From Chitinophaga deserti (GTDB lineage Bacteria > Bacteroidota > Bacteroidia > Chitinophagales > Chitinophagaceae), in contig NZ_QFFK01000002.1 of the NCBI RefSeq assembly GCF_003149455.1, positions 248,001-312,000 on the forward strand: a stretch of DNA of 64,000 bases. The letters are read 5' to 3'. Position 1 is the stretch's first letter. Every line of letters starts with the position of its first letter. The translations under genes and the position numbers were made by a program. Shown here piece after piece: positions 55,679 to 62,974 of the stretch. The notes below the pieces were generated by a model that worked only from the letters and a program-made list of their open reading frames with translations, made no database searches and was not told the DNA's origin.

Positions 55679-55810
55679 TTACGGTTTTACGTATTTCACC
55701 ATCGCATACAGGAACATCAGACCAAACAGGATGATGAAAAACCAACAGCCGTAGTGGCCGATCTTATTACCGATCTCGTAAAAGGAATTAAGGAAAACAG
55801 TCATCAACAT
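55679..55810 (-). CDS. 43-residue single-span membrane protein
   Basis: A short frame with sequence MLMTVFLNSFYEIG at the start, a strong hydrophobic span (CWFFIILFGLMFLYAMV) and a basic end KYVKP. A terminator with a T tract follows on the minus strand, which supports transcription and coding. A partial -7 box lies upstream. The ATG at 55810 or 55804 may be used. The family is not recognised; it could be a small envelope or stress protein. Confidence 0.6.
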   Translation of the reverse strand: MLMTVFLNSFYEIGNKIGHYGCWFFIILFGLMFLYAMVKYVKP

Positions 55811-55899
55811 GATATACAGTTTTAAGATTTCGACGGCAAGTTAGGGCATATTCCCCGTTTTTAAAAATTTCAAGACCCTTTTATGACAAGAATCAGCTC

Positions 55900-56601
55900 T
55901 TAGGATTTCTCCTTTTTCACGGTTTCCACCAGCTTGTACGCATACGCACCAACGTCTTGCCGGGGCGGATCGTGAGGGATACGGCTGATTTTCAGGTGAT
56001 AGACATTCCCCTTTTCAAACTTGAATCCTTCAATTTCTCCCATCAGTTTATCCCAGGTACCTGCATCATCTTTCCGCTCACCATATTGCACCTGGTAGCA
56101 TTTCACTTTACCGAACCCGGGGCCGTTTTCACATTCCTCTTCCGACTTTACCCAAACCATCAGCTCTTTAGCCGCAGGAGCAGGGGCTTCCTTCTTTTTG
56201 AGCGTAAGCCCATCCGTTCCATAATCATCTCCCAGGTACACGAGCGTTTCGCCATCCTGGCGGAAGATGAGGGAGTCTTTTTGCGGGTTACCGCTACCTA
56301 CAGTTACGAGGGTGATCAGTATTTTACCACTGTCGAGCGTGCTCCAGTTGCCCATCTGCACAATCTCAGGTGTATAATTCATGTAATCGGTGGTCATCTG
56401 CGCATCATTGGTGGGCCGCAGCTTCAGGCCAATGAGGCGGCCGGGTGAGGAGGCTGCAGGCAAACTGGCTTCATAGTACCCGTCAAAAACCAGGGGCTCT
56501 GTAATAGTAGCCGTTGTGTCGGACGAGGCCTGCTTTCCACTGTTCTGACAGGCCGATAGTGCAAGAGCTCCGGCCATAAGCAGGGTGATATGTGTTTTCA
56601 T
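55900..56601 (-). CDS. NlpE-like/DUF4377 lipoprotein
   Basis: A 233-residue lipoprotein; the signal is MKTHITLLMAGALALSACQN, with the lipobox cysteine at about residue 18. The first half (LVFDGYYEASLPAASSPGRLIGLKLRP...) resembles the NlpE N-terminal beta-barrel that senses envelope stress or copper. The second half (ELMVWVKSEEECENGPGFGKVKCYQVQYG, then PPRQDVGAYAYKLVETV) is a DUF4377 domain. The start at 56601 is chosen over two upstream ATGs within 24 bases. Role in the envelope inferred; no partner kinase is adjacent. Confidence 0.82.
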   Translation of the reverse strand: MKTHITLLMAGALALSACQNSGKQASSDTTATITEPLVFDGYYEASLPAASSPGRLIGLKLRPTNDAQMTTDYMNYTPEIVQMGNWSTLDSGKILITLVTVGSGNPQKDSLIFRQDGETLVYLGDDYGTDGLTLKKKEAPAPAAKELMVWVKSEEECENGPGFGKVKCYQVQYGERKDDAGTWDKLMGEIEGFKFEKGNVYHLKISRIPHDPPRQDVGAYAYKLVETVKKEKS

Positions 56602-56652
56602 GAACATGATTTTATGCGATAACAACTGAAAGCGGATTGGGTTGAATATTAC

Positions 56653-57252
56653 TTACTGAATAGGGACATTTACCAGCAGGGTGCTGTTAAACAAATCGCC
56701 CGGCGCCACCATTTTCTCTTCCAGCGGAATGTTTTTGCCATACCGCTGCTTCATGACCGATTTCACAATGGGCGCCTGCAGATTATAAGATCGGAGCGGC
56801 TTAAGCGCGCACAGGTCGATCCCTACTGCGTGGTAAATTTTCCAGACCAGCTCTGAGCAATAAATTTCTGTATCCGTCCAGTTGAAATAGATATCGTACC
56901 GCTTCCCCATATAAGTTCCGCCAACATCCCCCATTTTGTGCAAAACTGCAGATGTAAGCAGGGAATCGGCTGCTTTGAGGCGCTTCACGGCAAAGCTCTT
57001 CCGGTTACGGAGGCGCCACAGTTCAAGCGTAGTAACGCTTACTGGCTGTACGGCTTCCAGGACCATCCATTTTTCGTTAGACAGGAAGAGGATGCCGCAA
57101 TGCGTCCATTCGGAGCCGGTAGCTTGGCGGATGGCTTCACATTGGGCAGACTTACTGTCCTGAAAAACGATATCACCCTCACGCAGGTTGCTTTGGGCAG
57201 TTGCGGCATAAAAGGGCAGGAGGGCGAAGATGAAAAGAAGGCGGAAGTACAT
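56653..57252 (-). CDS. Exported YiiX/YebB-type permuted papain-fold hydrolase
   Basis: A 199-residue exported protein with the signal MYFRLLFIFALLPFYAATAQ. LREGDIVFQDSKSAQ, then SEWTHCGILFLSNEKWMVLEA with the catalytic His, and the Cys in TEIYCSELVWKIYHAVG fit the circularly permuted NlpC/P60-like YiiX family. Such enzymes hydrolyse peptide or ester bonds, possibly in peptidoglycan or lipids. It lies 9 bp downstream of the lipoprotein at 57262 and may be one transcript with it. Confidence 0.85.
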   Translation of the reverse strand: MYFRLLFIFALLPFYAATAQSNLREGDIVFQDSKSAQCEAIRQATGSEWTHCGILFLSNEKWMVLEAVQPVSVTTLELWRLRNRKSFAVKRLKAADSLLTSAVLHKMGDVGGTYMGKRYDIYFNWTDTEIYCSELVWKIYHAVGIDLCALKPLRSYNLQAPIVKSVMKQRYGKNIPLEEKMVAPGDLFNSTLLVNVPIQ

Positions 57253-57261
57253 GTGTTTATA

Positions 57262-57807
57262 TTAATGAATGACGTGCGTGAGTAAAATACCCGGCTCCAC
57301 AAAGGCTTTAGGGCAATGCATCCGTATCCGGTGAAGCGCAGCATCTGCTGCAGACCGGCGGGTGTGCACACCTGCAACAATAGCCATTTTGTTATCCGCA
57401 GGCTTTTCATCTTCCGAAAGGCTGTCCCAGTATTCAATACTGAAGCATTCTTCGAAGGACGTGCGCGGGTAATACCCTCCACCGAAAAAGGTTGGAGACG
57501 GGTTAACCGGCAGAATGCTGTCGCGGCCCGGTATCCAGGTGCGTTCGAGCGTATCTGTTGGCCATTGAAGTCTTTTTGCTGCGCGAAGCATAATCTTTTG
57601 GAGCTGCAGATAATTATAACCGGTATCAGCAACGATAAAAAATGCTTCCATTTCTGCAGGTGTAACGTTATCTGCCGAATCAATAATAGATGCAACAGGG
57701 GCATTTGCGCCGGAAGCCGTAGAAACCTTTTTTGATTCGTCCTTCCGCGAAATGCCACATGCACCAGCAATTAACAGAATGGCCGGTAAAAGAATTGATT
57801 TGAACAT
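57262..57807 (-). CDS. Uncharacterised lipoprotein
   Basis: A 181-residue lipoprotein with the signal MFKSILLPAILLIAGACG (lipobox LIAGAC, cysteine about residue 17). After a Ser/Ala-rich linker, the folded part contains AEMEAFFIVADTGYNYLQLQKIMLRAAKRL and an end with DNKMAIVAGVHTRRSAADAALHRIRMHCPKAF, which has the look of a sporulation-related-repeat-like (SPOR) fold but is not certain. It precedes the YiiX-type gene by 9 bp, so both likely act in the periplasm on the same target. Confidence 0.75.
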   Translation of the reverse strand: MFKSILLPAILLIAGACGISRKDESKKVSTASGANAPVASIIDSADNVTPAEMEAFFIVADTGYNYLQLQKIMLRAAKRLQWPTDTLERTWIPGRDSILPVNPSPTFFGGGYYPRTSFEECFSIEYWDSLSEDEKPADNKMAIVAGVHTRRSAADAALHRIRMHCPKAFVEPGILLTHVIH

Positions 57808-58085
57808 AAGCTGGATGTATTGAATTCAAGCATCATATTCCACAGAATAAAAATACAACAGTAACTACATTAACCCGTCATCAAAAAACAACTTTAACAC
57901 TTCAAATTAATTCAGGTCCGTACAATTACGCTTTATACATTATTTATATGTTTGTTGCGCGGAACAACTAGCCAGCTCTACCTATCCTATGAAGAATTGA
58001 AAGACCAGACTATGCACAGCTAAAGAATCAGCTTTACATCCTATTAACAATCAATGCGTTAACAAAAACTTTACGGAGTAAATAG

Positions 58086-58115
58086 TTGAAAAAAGGGTGA
58101 ACGGTTTTACCTTTG
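58086..58115 (+). promoter_or_regulatory. Promoter of the first CAP-domain gene
   Basis: TTG (58086) and TACCTTTG (58108-58115) with a 19-bp spacer fit the Bacteroidota consensus exactly. The start codon at 58261 implies a leader of about 140 bases. Confidence 0.7.
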
Positions 58116-58173
58116 CGTCACACTATTGACACAGGATTCACACCTACCCATTAACCGGATCCCTGCGTGGTAA

Positions 58174-58229
58174 TTTTTGACCACTTCCCGAGAAGCCAAC
58201 TTTTTTGACCGGTTCCCCGAAAAGCCAGC
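58174..58229 (+). repeat. Two-copy leader repeat before the first CAP-domain gene
   Basis: TTTTTGACC-(7-8 bases)-CCGAGAAGCCAAC (58174-58200) is followed by TTTTTTGACC-(6 bases)-CCGAAAAGCCAGC (58201-58229). A third related copy, ending CTGAAAAGCCAAC, lies at 58934-58961 in the leader of the second CAP gene. Confidence 0.6.
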
Positions 58230-58260
58230 ATTTTTTAACGCATTAAACCATTATCAGATA

Positions 58261-58806
58261 ATGTCAAGACACAAGCGTCCTGCATATGCGGGAGTATTGT
58301 TGCTGTGCCTGTTGGCGGCAGCATGTACGAAGGAACCATTGGAACAGATTACACCACCGCCACCGGTACCAGTTAAAGACACCACATTCGCCATGAACAA
58401 TCCTGTAGATGCCGCTTTGCTGCTAAGCCTCGTGAACGACGTGCGTTCAAAAGGCTGCCAGTGTGGCGATACATTCATGGCACCAGCACCTCCGATCTTC
58501 TGGAACCGTTCCCTGGAGCGGGCTGCGTACCTGCATAGTAAAGACATGAAGGACTTTAATTACTTCAGTCACCAGGATCGTGAAGGCCAGATGGCAGGCT
58601 TCCGCATCTCCAGTATGGGTTATAAATGGGCCGCCTGGGGCGAAAACATTGCGCTGGGAAAGCTTACAGAGAAAACCGTTGTGGCAGGCTGGTTTGGCAG
58701 TGTGGTGCATTGCAAGGTTTTAATGAACCCGCGCTTTACTGAAATGGGTGTAGCCAAAGTTGGCAACTTCTGGAGCCAGGAACTGGCTGCTCCTAAAGGA
58801 AAATAA
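58261..58806 (+). CDS. CAP-domain lipoprotein 1
   Basis: A 181-residue lipoprotein (lipobox LLAAACT, cysteine about residue 22). After a Pro-rich linker comes a CAP (SCP/PR1) domain: LLLSLVNDVRSKGCQCGD, FWNRSLERAAYLHSKDMKDFNYFSH with the conserved His and Glu, WGENIALG, VVAGWFGSVVHCKVLMNPRFTEMGVAKV. The Cys-rich segment KGCQCGD is shared with the next gene. Bacterial CAP proteins are extracytoplasmic and of unsettled activity. It is followed by a paralogue, each with its own promoter and a shared leader motif. Confidence 0.88.
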   Translation: MSRHKRPAYAGVLLLCLLAAACTKEPLEQITPPPPVPVKDTTFAMNNPVDAALLLSLVNDVRSKGCQCGDTFMAPAPPIFWNRSLERAAYLHSKDMKDFNYFSHQDREGQMAGFRISSMGYKWAAWGENIALGKLTEKTVVAGWFGSVVHCKVLMNPRFTEMGVAKVGNFWSQELAAPKGK

Positions 58807-58891
58807 CAAGGCATCACATATAGCAAAACCATCATAGCGAACTGATTATTAATTTATTAATTTCGTTAACATATTTTTTGCAATCCCCCCG

Positions 58892-58921
58892 TTTGAATTT
58901 CAGGGTAAGGACTTACTTTTG
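58892..58921 (+). promoter_or_regulatory. Promoter of the second CAP-domain gene
   Basis: TTTG (58892) and TACTTTTG (58914-58921) with an 18-bp spacer. The start codon is at 59018, leaving a leader of about 90 bases that includes a copy of the CAP leader repeat (58934-58961). Confidence 0.6.
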
Positions 58922-59017
58922 AGTCCTGATTTGTTTTAGCCCTTTCCTCTGAAAAGCCAACGTGCTTAACCTCCTCCTATCAAAGACCCAGTACCTGAAA
59001 ATTCAAACACTGGGATT

Positions 59018-59572
59018 ATGTTACCGAAACTGGTTCGTTTTATACCTGTATTTGTCAGCGTATGTATGCTGCTGACTGCCTGTTCAAAAGATGTGGCTGT
59101 GGAGCCTGATGCCCCGGATACCGGAGCACCTTCCGATCCGCCAACAGTCATCATTGTAGAGAATCAGGCTAATAAAGATGCCGTGCTGCAGCTCGTCAAT
59201 AATGCGCGCGCCAAAGGCTGCCAGTGTGGAGACACCTGGATGCCTGCCGTATCGCCGCTTACATGGAATACGCTCCTCGAGCTTGCCGCCGCACGCCATA
59301 GTAAAGACATGGCCGACAGAAAGTATTTTTCGCACAATACACCCGCAGGCACTACGCCTTCACAACGTATTACCGCTGCCGGATACAACTATAACTGGTG
59401 GGGAGAAAATATTGCCTCAGGCCCGCAGTCTGAAGCAGATGTTGTGAAAGGATGGCTCAACAGTCCGGGCCACTGTAAAAATCTCATGAGTCCCAACTTC
59501 CGGGAAATGGGCGTTGGCCGTACAGCTAACCTCTGGACGCAGGTATTTGCCGCACCTGCTGCACGTCAGTAA
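59018..59572 (+). CDS. CAP-domain lipoprotein 2
   Basis: A 184-residue lipoprotein (lipobox LLTACSK, cysteine about residue 22). CAP-domain residues match the gene before it: LQLVNNARAKGCQCGDTWM, AAARHSKDMADRKYFSHN, WWGENIASG, VVKGWLNSPGHCKNLMSPNFREMGVGR. It keeps the canonical SPGHCKNLM segment better than CAP 1. The two are tandem duplicates about 210 bp apart, likely surface or periplasmic proteins that act in parallel. Confidence 0.9.
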   Translation: MLPKLVRFIPVFVSVCMLLTACSKDVAVEPDAPDTGAPSDPPTVIIVENQANKDAVLQLVNNARAKGCQCGDTWMPAVSPLTWNTLLELAAARHSKDMADRKYFSHNTPAGTTPSQRITAAGYNYNWWGENIASGPQSEADVVKGWLNSPGHCKNLMSPNFREMGVGRTANLWTQVFAAPAARQ

Positions 59573-59573
59573 C

Positions 59574-59825
59574 TCATGGAGGCGGCATCTTTTTCCGCCA
59601 CATCCGCCACAGCAGGTACACAAAGCCCACTGCGCTTAGTACCAGCCAGGTGTAGAAGATGCCCATCAGCAATGGAGTGGAGGTTTCCGGAACAGCATAG
59701 CCCAGATAAAGGCCGAAAAAGATGTTGAACATCAGCCAGAACATGCCGATGAACACAGTGCGGACGATCCTGATGAAGAACATCATCAGCTGCCAGTCGA
59801 ATTGATTACGGGAATCGTCGTCCAT
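59574..59825 (-). CDS. Small two-span membrane protein
   Basis: An 83-residue protein with two hydrophobic helices (FIRIVRTVFIGMFWLMFNIFFGLYLGYAV and GIFYTWLVLSAVGFVYLLWRMW) and charged ends (MDDDSRNQ; RKKMPPP). It lies 9 bp downstream of the GH25 gene on the same strand and converges with the CAP 2 gene. The family is not recognised. Confidence 0.7.
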   Translation of the reverse strand: MDDDSRNQFDWQLMMFFIRIVRTVFIGMFWLMFNIFFGLYLGYAVPETSTPLLMGIFYTWLVLSAVGFVYLLWRMWRKKMPPP

Positions 59826-59834
59826 ATACTAAAG

Positions 59835-60599
59835 TTACGGAATACATAGTTTACGCAGCGCGGCACTATCGCCCCGGAACACGTTAAAGTCCACCATAGT
59901 CCGGATACCGTTGACCCTTCCAATATCGGAATGCTGCCAGAATACCCAGTTCCGCGCACTGCGGGGCTTCTCTTTCTGATAATAATGTGCCACCCAAAGC
60001 GGGTAATCATCAAATTCTTTTCCCAGATACGTTTCGTAGAAGTGGATATTGGTATAGATAATGGGCTTTACGCCGTAAGCTTTTTCCATTTCCTCGAGCC
60101 AGATGCGTGCCGTGCTGCGGATAACAGCAGGTGGCTGATTGTTGTGTACTTCAATATCCAGCACGGGTGGCAGATCACCCGGTTCCAGCTGTACTACGTT
60201 CTTAAAATTGATTACCTGCTTGAGGGGGTCGCGGGTGGAGTAGAAGAAATGATAAGCGCCACGGATGATACCCGCATCGCGGGCTTTATCCCAGTTACGG
60301 CGAAAAGTGGCATCCTGGCGGGTGATGCCTTCGGTTGCCTTGATGAATGCGAAGGATATTTTGATATTATCCACTTCCATCTGCTTTACCGCACGCCAGT
60401 TCACATTCCCCTGGAACTTGGAGATATCGATACCGTGCACGGAATAATTGACCGGAATATCTATCCCGAATTCTTCGTAGCGTACAAATTCGGTGGGGGC
60501 CTGCTGCCGCAAAAGCCACCATATGCCCGTTCCTGCCAGCACCAGCAATAATATGATCAGGAATAACGCGCGGAGGCGTTTCCGGTTCTTTTTAGCCAC
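59835..60599 (-). CDS. Membrane-anchored GH25 lysozyme
   Basis: A 254-residue protein. The long frame starts at 60770, but that start overlaps the divergent radical SAM gene; I prefer GTG at 60599, which puts a single membrane anchor (RLRALFLIILLLVLAGTGIWWLL) at the N-terminus. The GH25 barrel follows: VHGIDISKFQGNVNW with the first catalytic Asp, FAFIKATEGIT, GAYHFFYSTRDPLKQ, PPVLDIEV with catalytic Asp/Glu, and NWVFWQHSDIGRVNGI. It cleaves the glycan strand of peptidoglycan on the periplasmic side. A -7-like TATACTTG lies at 60642-60649 on the minus strand. Confidence 0.87.
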   Translation of the reverse strand: MAKKNRKRLRALFLIILLLVLAGTGIWWLLRQQAPTEFVRYEEFGIDIPVNYSVHGIDISKFQGNVNWRAVKQMEVDNIKISFAFIKATEGITRQDATFRRNWDKARDAGIIRGAYHFFYSTRDPLKQVINFKNVVQLEPGDLPPVLDIEVHNNQPPAVIRSTARIWLEEMEKAYGVKPIIYTNIHFYETYLGKEFDDYPLWVAHYYQKEKPRSARNWVFWQHSDIGRVNGIRTMVDFNVFRGDSAALRKLCIP

Positions 60600-60720
60600 T
60601 GTTTGGGATATTCTATCGGTTGTCCTTTGAAAAATCAGGAGCAAGTATAGGGCAATTTTCGCAAGCTTGCACGAAAGCCGGCTTTGTTGTTGTATTTTTA
60701 TCGGCCAAACAGGCCACAAT

Positions 60721-61746
60721 ATGCCGAAACCGAATATCGACGACGCGCTCAATTTCCTCTCTAAGTTCACATTCCACAGGGCATGGAACGCAGGTAAAGT
60801 ACTGGGCAGTTTTTATTACAGCAAAATGCGGAAGAAGCCCATTCAATGGGGCTATCCCATTTCAATATCCTTCGAGCCCACCACTTCGTGCAACCTCCGC
60901 TGTCCGGAATGCCCGAGTGGCTTAAGAGCCTTTACCCGCCCAACGGGTATGCTCGATAATCAGTTTTTCCGGCAAACGATCGATGAGCTTCACAAAGATC
61001 TCATGTACCTCATCTTCTATTTCCAGGGTGAGCCATACCTCAATACCTCCTTCCTCGACATGGTGAAATATGCTTCCTCAAAGGGTATATACACCGCCAC
61101 GTCTACCAACGCCCATTACCTTACAGATGCTAATGCTAAGAAAACGGTGGAAAGCGGGCTGGACAGACTGATTATTTCTATCGACGGTACTACCCAGGAT
61201 GTATACACGCAATACCGTGTGGGCGGCCATCTCGATAAAGTGATTGCCGGAGCGAAGAATATCGTTAAATGGAAAAAGGAACTGAATTCGAAGAAGCCTT
61301 TTGTGTTCTTCCAGTTCCTGGTAGTGAAGCCTAATGAGCACCAGATAGAAGATGTGAAGCGTCTGGCTGCAGAAGTAGGGGTGGATGAAGTGCGGTTTAA
61401 AACCGCGCAGGTATATGATTATGAAGAAGGCAACCGCCTGATCCCAACGATCGACAAGTATTCCCGCTATCATAAGAACGACGACGGTACGTATTCTATC
61501 AAGAACAAGATGGAGAACCATTGCTGGCGCCTCTGGCATTCGCCCGTTATTACATGGGACGGGCTGGTGGTACCTTGCTGTTTCGATAAAGATGCTACAC
61601 ACCGGTTAGGTGACCTGAAGCAGAGTAACTTCAAGACCCTCTGGCACAACGAGCAATACGTAAACTTCCGCACCCAGCTGATAAAGGGCAGGAAGCATAT
61701 TGATATCTGCGCGAATTGTAGTGAGGGAACTCAGGTATGGGGGTAA
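60721..61746 (+). CDS. Radical SAM/SPASM enzyme
   Basis: A 341-residue enzyme; the ATG at 60721 is chosen over 60667, which reads upstream DNA. The radical SAM cluster motif is CNLRCPEC (CX3CX2C) at about residues 54-61, and a C-terminal SPASM-type cysteine cluster is visible in HCWRLWHSPVITWDG, VVPCCFDKD and ICANCSEGT, for extra iron-sulfur clusters. SPASM enzymes often modify peptides or act in cofactor and carbohydrate synthesis. No precursor peptide is seen next to it, so the substrate is unknown. Confidence 0.88.
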   Translation: MPKPNIDDALNFLSKFTFHRAWNAGKVLGSFYYSKMRKKPIQWGYPISISFEPTTSCNLRCPECPSGLRAFTRPTGMLDNQFFRQTIDELHKDLMYLIFYFQGEPYLNTSFLDMVKYASSKGIYTATSTNAHYLTDANAKKTVESGLDRLIISIDGTTQDVYTQYRVGGHLDKVIAGAKNIVKWKKELNSKKPFVFFQFLVVKPNEHQIEDVKRLAAEVGVDEVRFKTAQVYDYEEGNRLIPTIDKYSRYHKNDDGTYSIKNKMENHCWRLWHSPVITWDGLVVPCCFDKDATHRLGDLKQSNFKTLWHNEQYVNFRTQLIKGRKHIDICANCSEGTQVWG

Positions 61747-62112
61747 TTATTCCCCATCGGCTTCGGGTTCTGCCCCGTTTCTTTTTTTCCGGTGCCGCCT
61801 GTTCCGGAAATTATTGACCAGCTTCATGCCCAGTTTTACCCCGAGGAATTCGAGGGCACCGATGATCATGCTGTTCAGCACCGATTTACCGGCTCCGGAT
61901 TTAAAGGCAGTTTTGGCTATGCCTCCTACAAGGCCAAGAACGCCACTGTTGGCGATACCCGGCATTACGGAGTTCATGGCCATGGAGCGGTAATTACCCT
62001 TCAGATGGTCTACACGCTGGCCCAGCTCATCTTCGAGCCTGAGGCGCTTGCGCTGGAGGCGTTCCACCTCTCTGTCGAGCATATCGATGTCTTTGATCTT
62101 AACTTTCGCCAT
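61747..62112 (-). CDS. Uncharacterised coiled-coil/glycine-zipper protein
   Basis: A 121-residue protein with a charged helical N-terminus (LDREVERLQRKRLRLEDELGQRV, coiled-coil-like), a middle rich in small residues (VMPGIANSGVLGLVGGIAKTAF, glycine-zipper-like, and VLNSMIIGALEFLGVKLGMKL) and a basic tail (NFRNRRHRKKRNG). It follows the holin-like gene by 17 bp on the same strand. It may be membrane-associated; the family is not recognised. Confidence 0.75.
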   Translation of the reverse strand: MAKVKIKDIDMLDREVERLQRKRLRLEDELGQRVDHLKGNYRSMAMNSVMPGIANSGVLGLVGGIAKTAFKSGAGKSVLNSMIIGALEFLGVKLGMKLVNNFRNRRHRKKRNGAEPEADGE

Positions 62113-62129
62113 GGGGGAGGGAGTAATGT

Positions 62130-62540
62130 TTAGTCATTCGCAGCCTGTTTTCTTGCTTCTTTTTTTTCTTCGGCACGCTCTTCCATTTCTTCGATCTCTT
62201 CAACCAGTTCTGAAGCGAGCATATTGGCAAGCGGGCGCTGGATAAGGGATTTACGGCCAATGAGGAGTACTACGAAAAGCAGCACAAATACGCCAGCGGC
62301 ACACGAAAAGCCGAGGGTCATACTGCCGGATCTTTCTCCGATCCAGAATCCCAGTACCATACCGAGAAATACCACAACAAAGAAAAACAGCAGGAAAGCC
62401 ATGATCAGCGAAAAGAATAATCCCATCGCTTTCGACAGCTTTCCTGCGGCCTGCAATTTGATAATGTCCAGCCGGGTTTCCAGGTATTCCCTGGCTACCT
62501 TGCCGGTTTCCGAAAAGTAATTGGAAAAGTTATCTTCCAT
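62130..62540 (-). CDS. Holin-X/phage-holin-family membrane protein
   Basis: A 136-residue protein with two strong hydrophobic helices (AMGLFFSLIMAFLLFFFVVVFLGMVLGFWIG and TLGFSCAAGVFVLLFVVLLIG) and a Glu/Lys-rich tail. The opening YFSETGKVAREYLETRLDIIKLQAAGKLSKA matches Holin-X/phage_holin_3-type proteins found in envelope-stress loci of many bacteria. It is between a YtxH-type gene (27 bp upstream) and the coiled-coil gene. No phage context, so it is a chromosomal envelope protein. Confidence 0.82.
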   Translation of the reverse strand: MEDNFSNYFSETGKVAREYLETRLDIIKLQAAGKLSKAMGLFFSLIMAFLLFFFVVVFLGMVLGFWIGERSGSMTLGFSCAAGVFVLLFVVLLIGRKSLIQRPLANMLASELVEEIEEMEERAEEKKEARKQAAND

Positions 62541-62567
62541 GCAATGATTTTTTTAAGCGCTGAGGCC

Positions 62568-62762
62568 TCAGGTTAATTCGTTTTCGATCGCATCTTCGAG
62601 CTGTTGCTTCTTGCTGCGGAACTTGTCTTTCAGTTTATCGGCCTGATACTTCAGCTTACCTACAAGTTCGTCCTTTTTGTCGGAATTGAGGAAATAACCA
62701 ACGGCCACGCCTACAGCGGCGCCCACAATAAAAGAAACGACTGCTTTTGAATTTCTGCTCAT
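62568..62762 (-). CDS. YtxH-like stress protein
   Basis: A 64-residue protein. The ATG at 62762 gives the family start MSRNSKAVVSFIVGAAVGVAVGYFL (one membrane span rich in Gly/Ala) followed by a charged helix (KKDELVGKLKYQADKLKDKFRSKKQQLEDAI). YtxH-type proteins are short membrane proteins induced by general stress. It heads the three-gene minus-strand group with the holin-like and coiled-coil genes. Confidence 0.84.
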   Translation of the reverse strand: MSRNSKAVVSFIVGAAVGVAVGYFLNSDKKDELVGKLKYQADKLKDKFRSKKQQLEDAIENELT

Positions 62763-62974
62763 GGTATACGCGTTTTTAAAGTGAAAGAATTGGGTTTTCT
62801 GGAGTTGGGTTACCAGCACTCCATGTTGCATAATGGTTACAAAATTTGTTCCATAATTGTTCACCTGCCGGGCCAATTGGTTAAATCAGCATTATTCTTG
62901 CATTACACCCTCCGGCAACAGCACTTTGCAGAACTGTTAAAATGCCGTAGGTTTGAATAACACCCCCTTAATAT

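Larger units (their letters stand above)
57808..58260. other. Intergenic region, 453 bp, with the first CAP gene promoter and leader
   Basis: The left part is AT-rich with no gene seen. The right part holds the promoter at 58086-58115 and a long leader with two copies of a repeat (58174-58229) before the CAP-domain gene at 58261. Confidence 0.6.

Noticed and set aside
60600..60770. Upstream extension of the GH25 gene to 60770
   Set aside because: It overlaps the start of the divergent radical SAM gene and has no alternative ATG; the GTG at 60599 gives a sensible membrane anchor.
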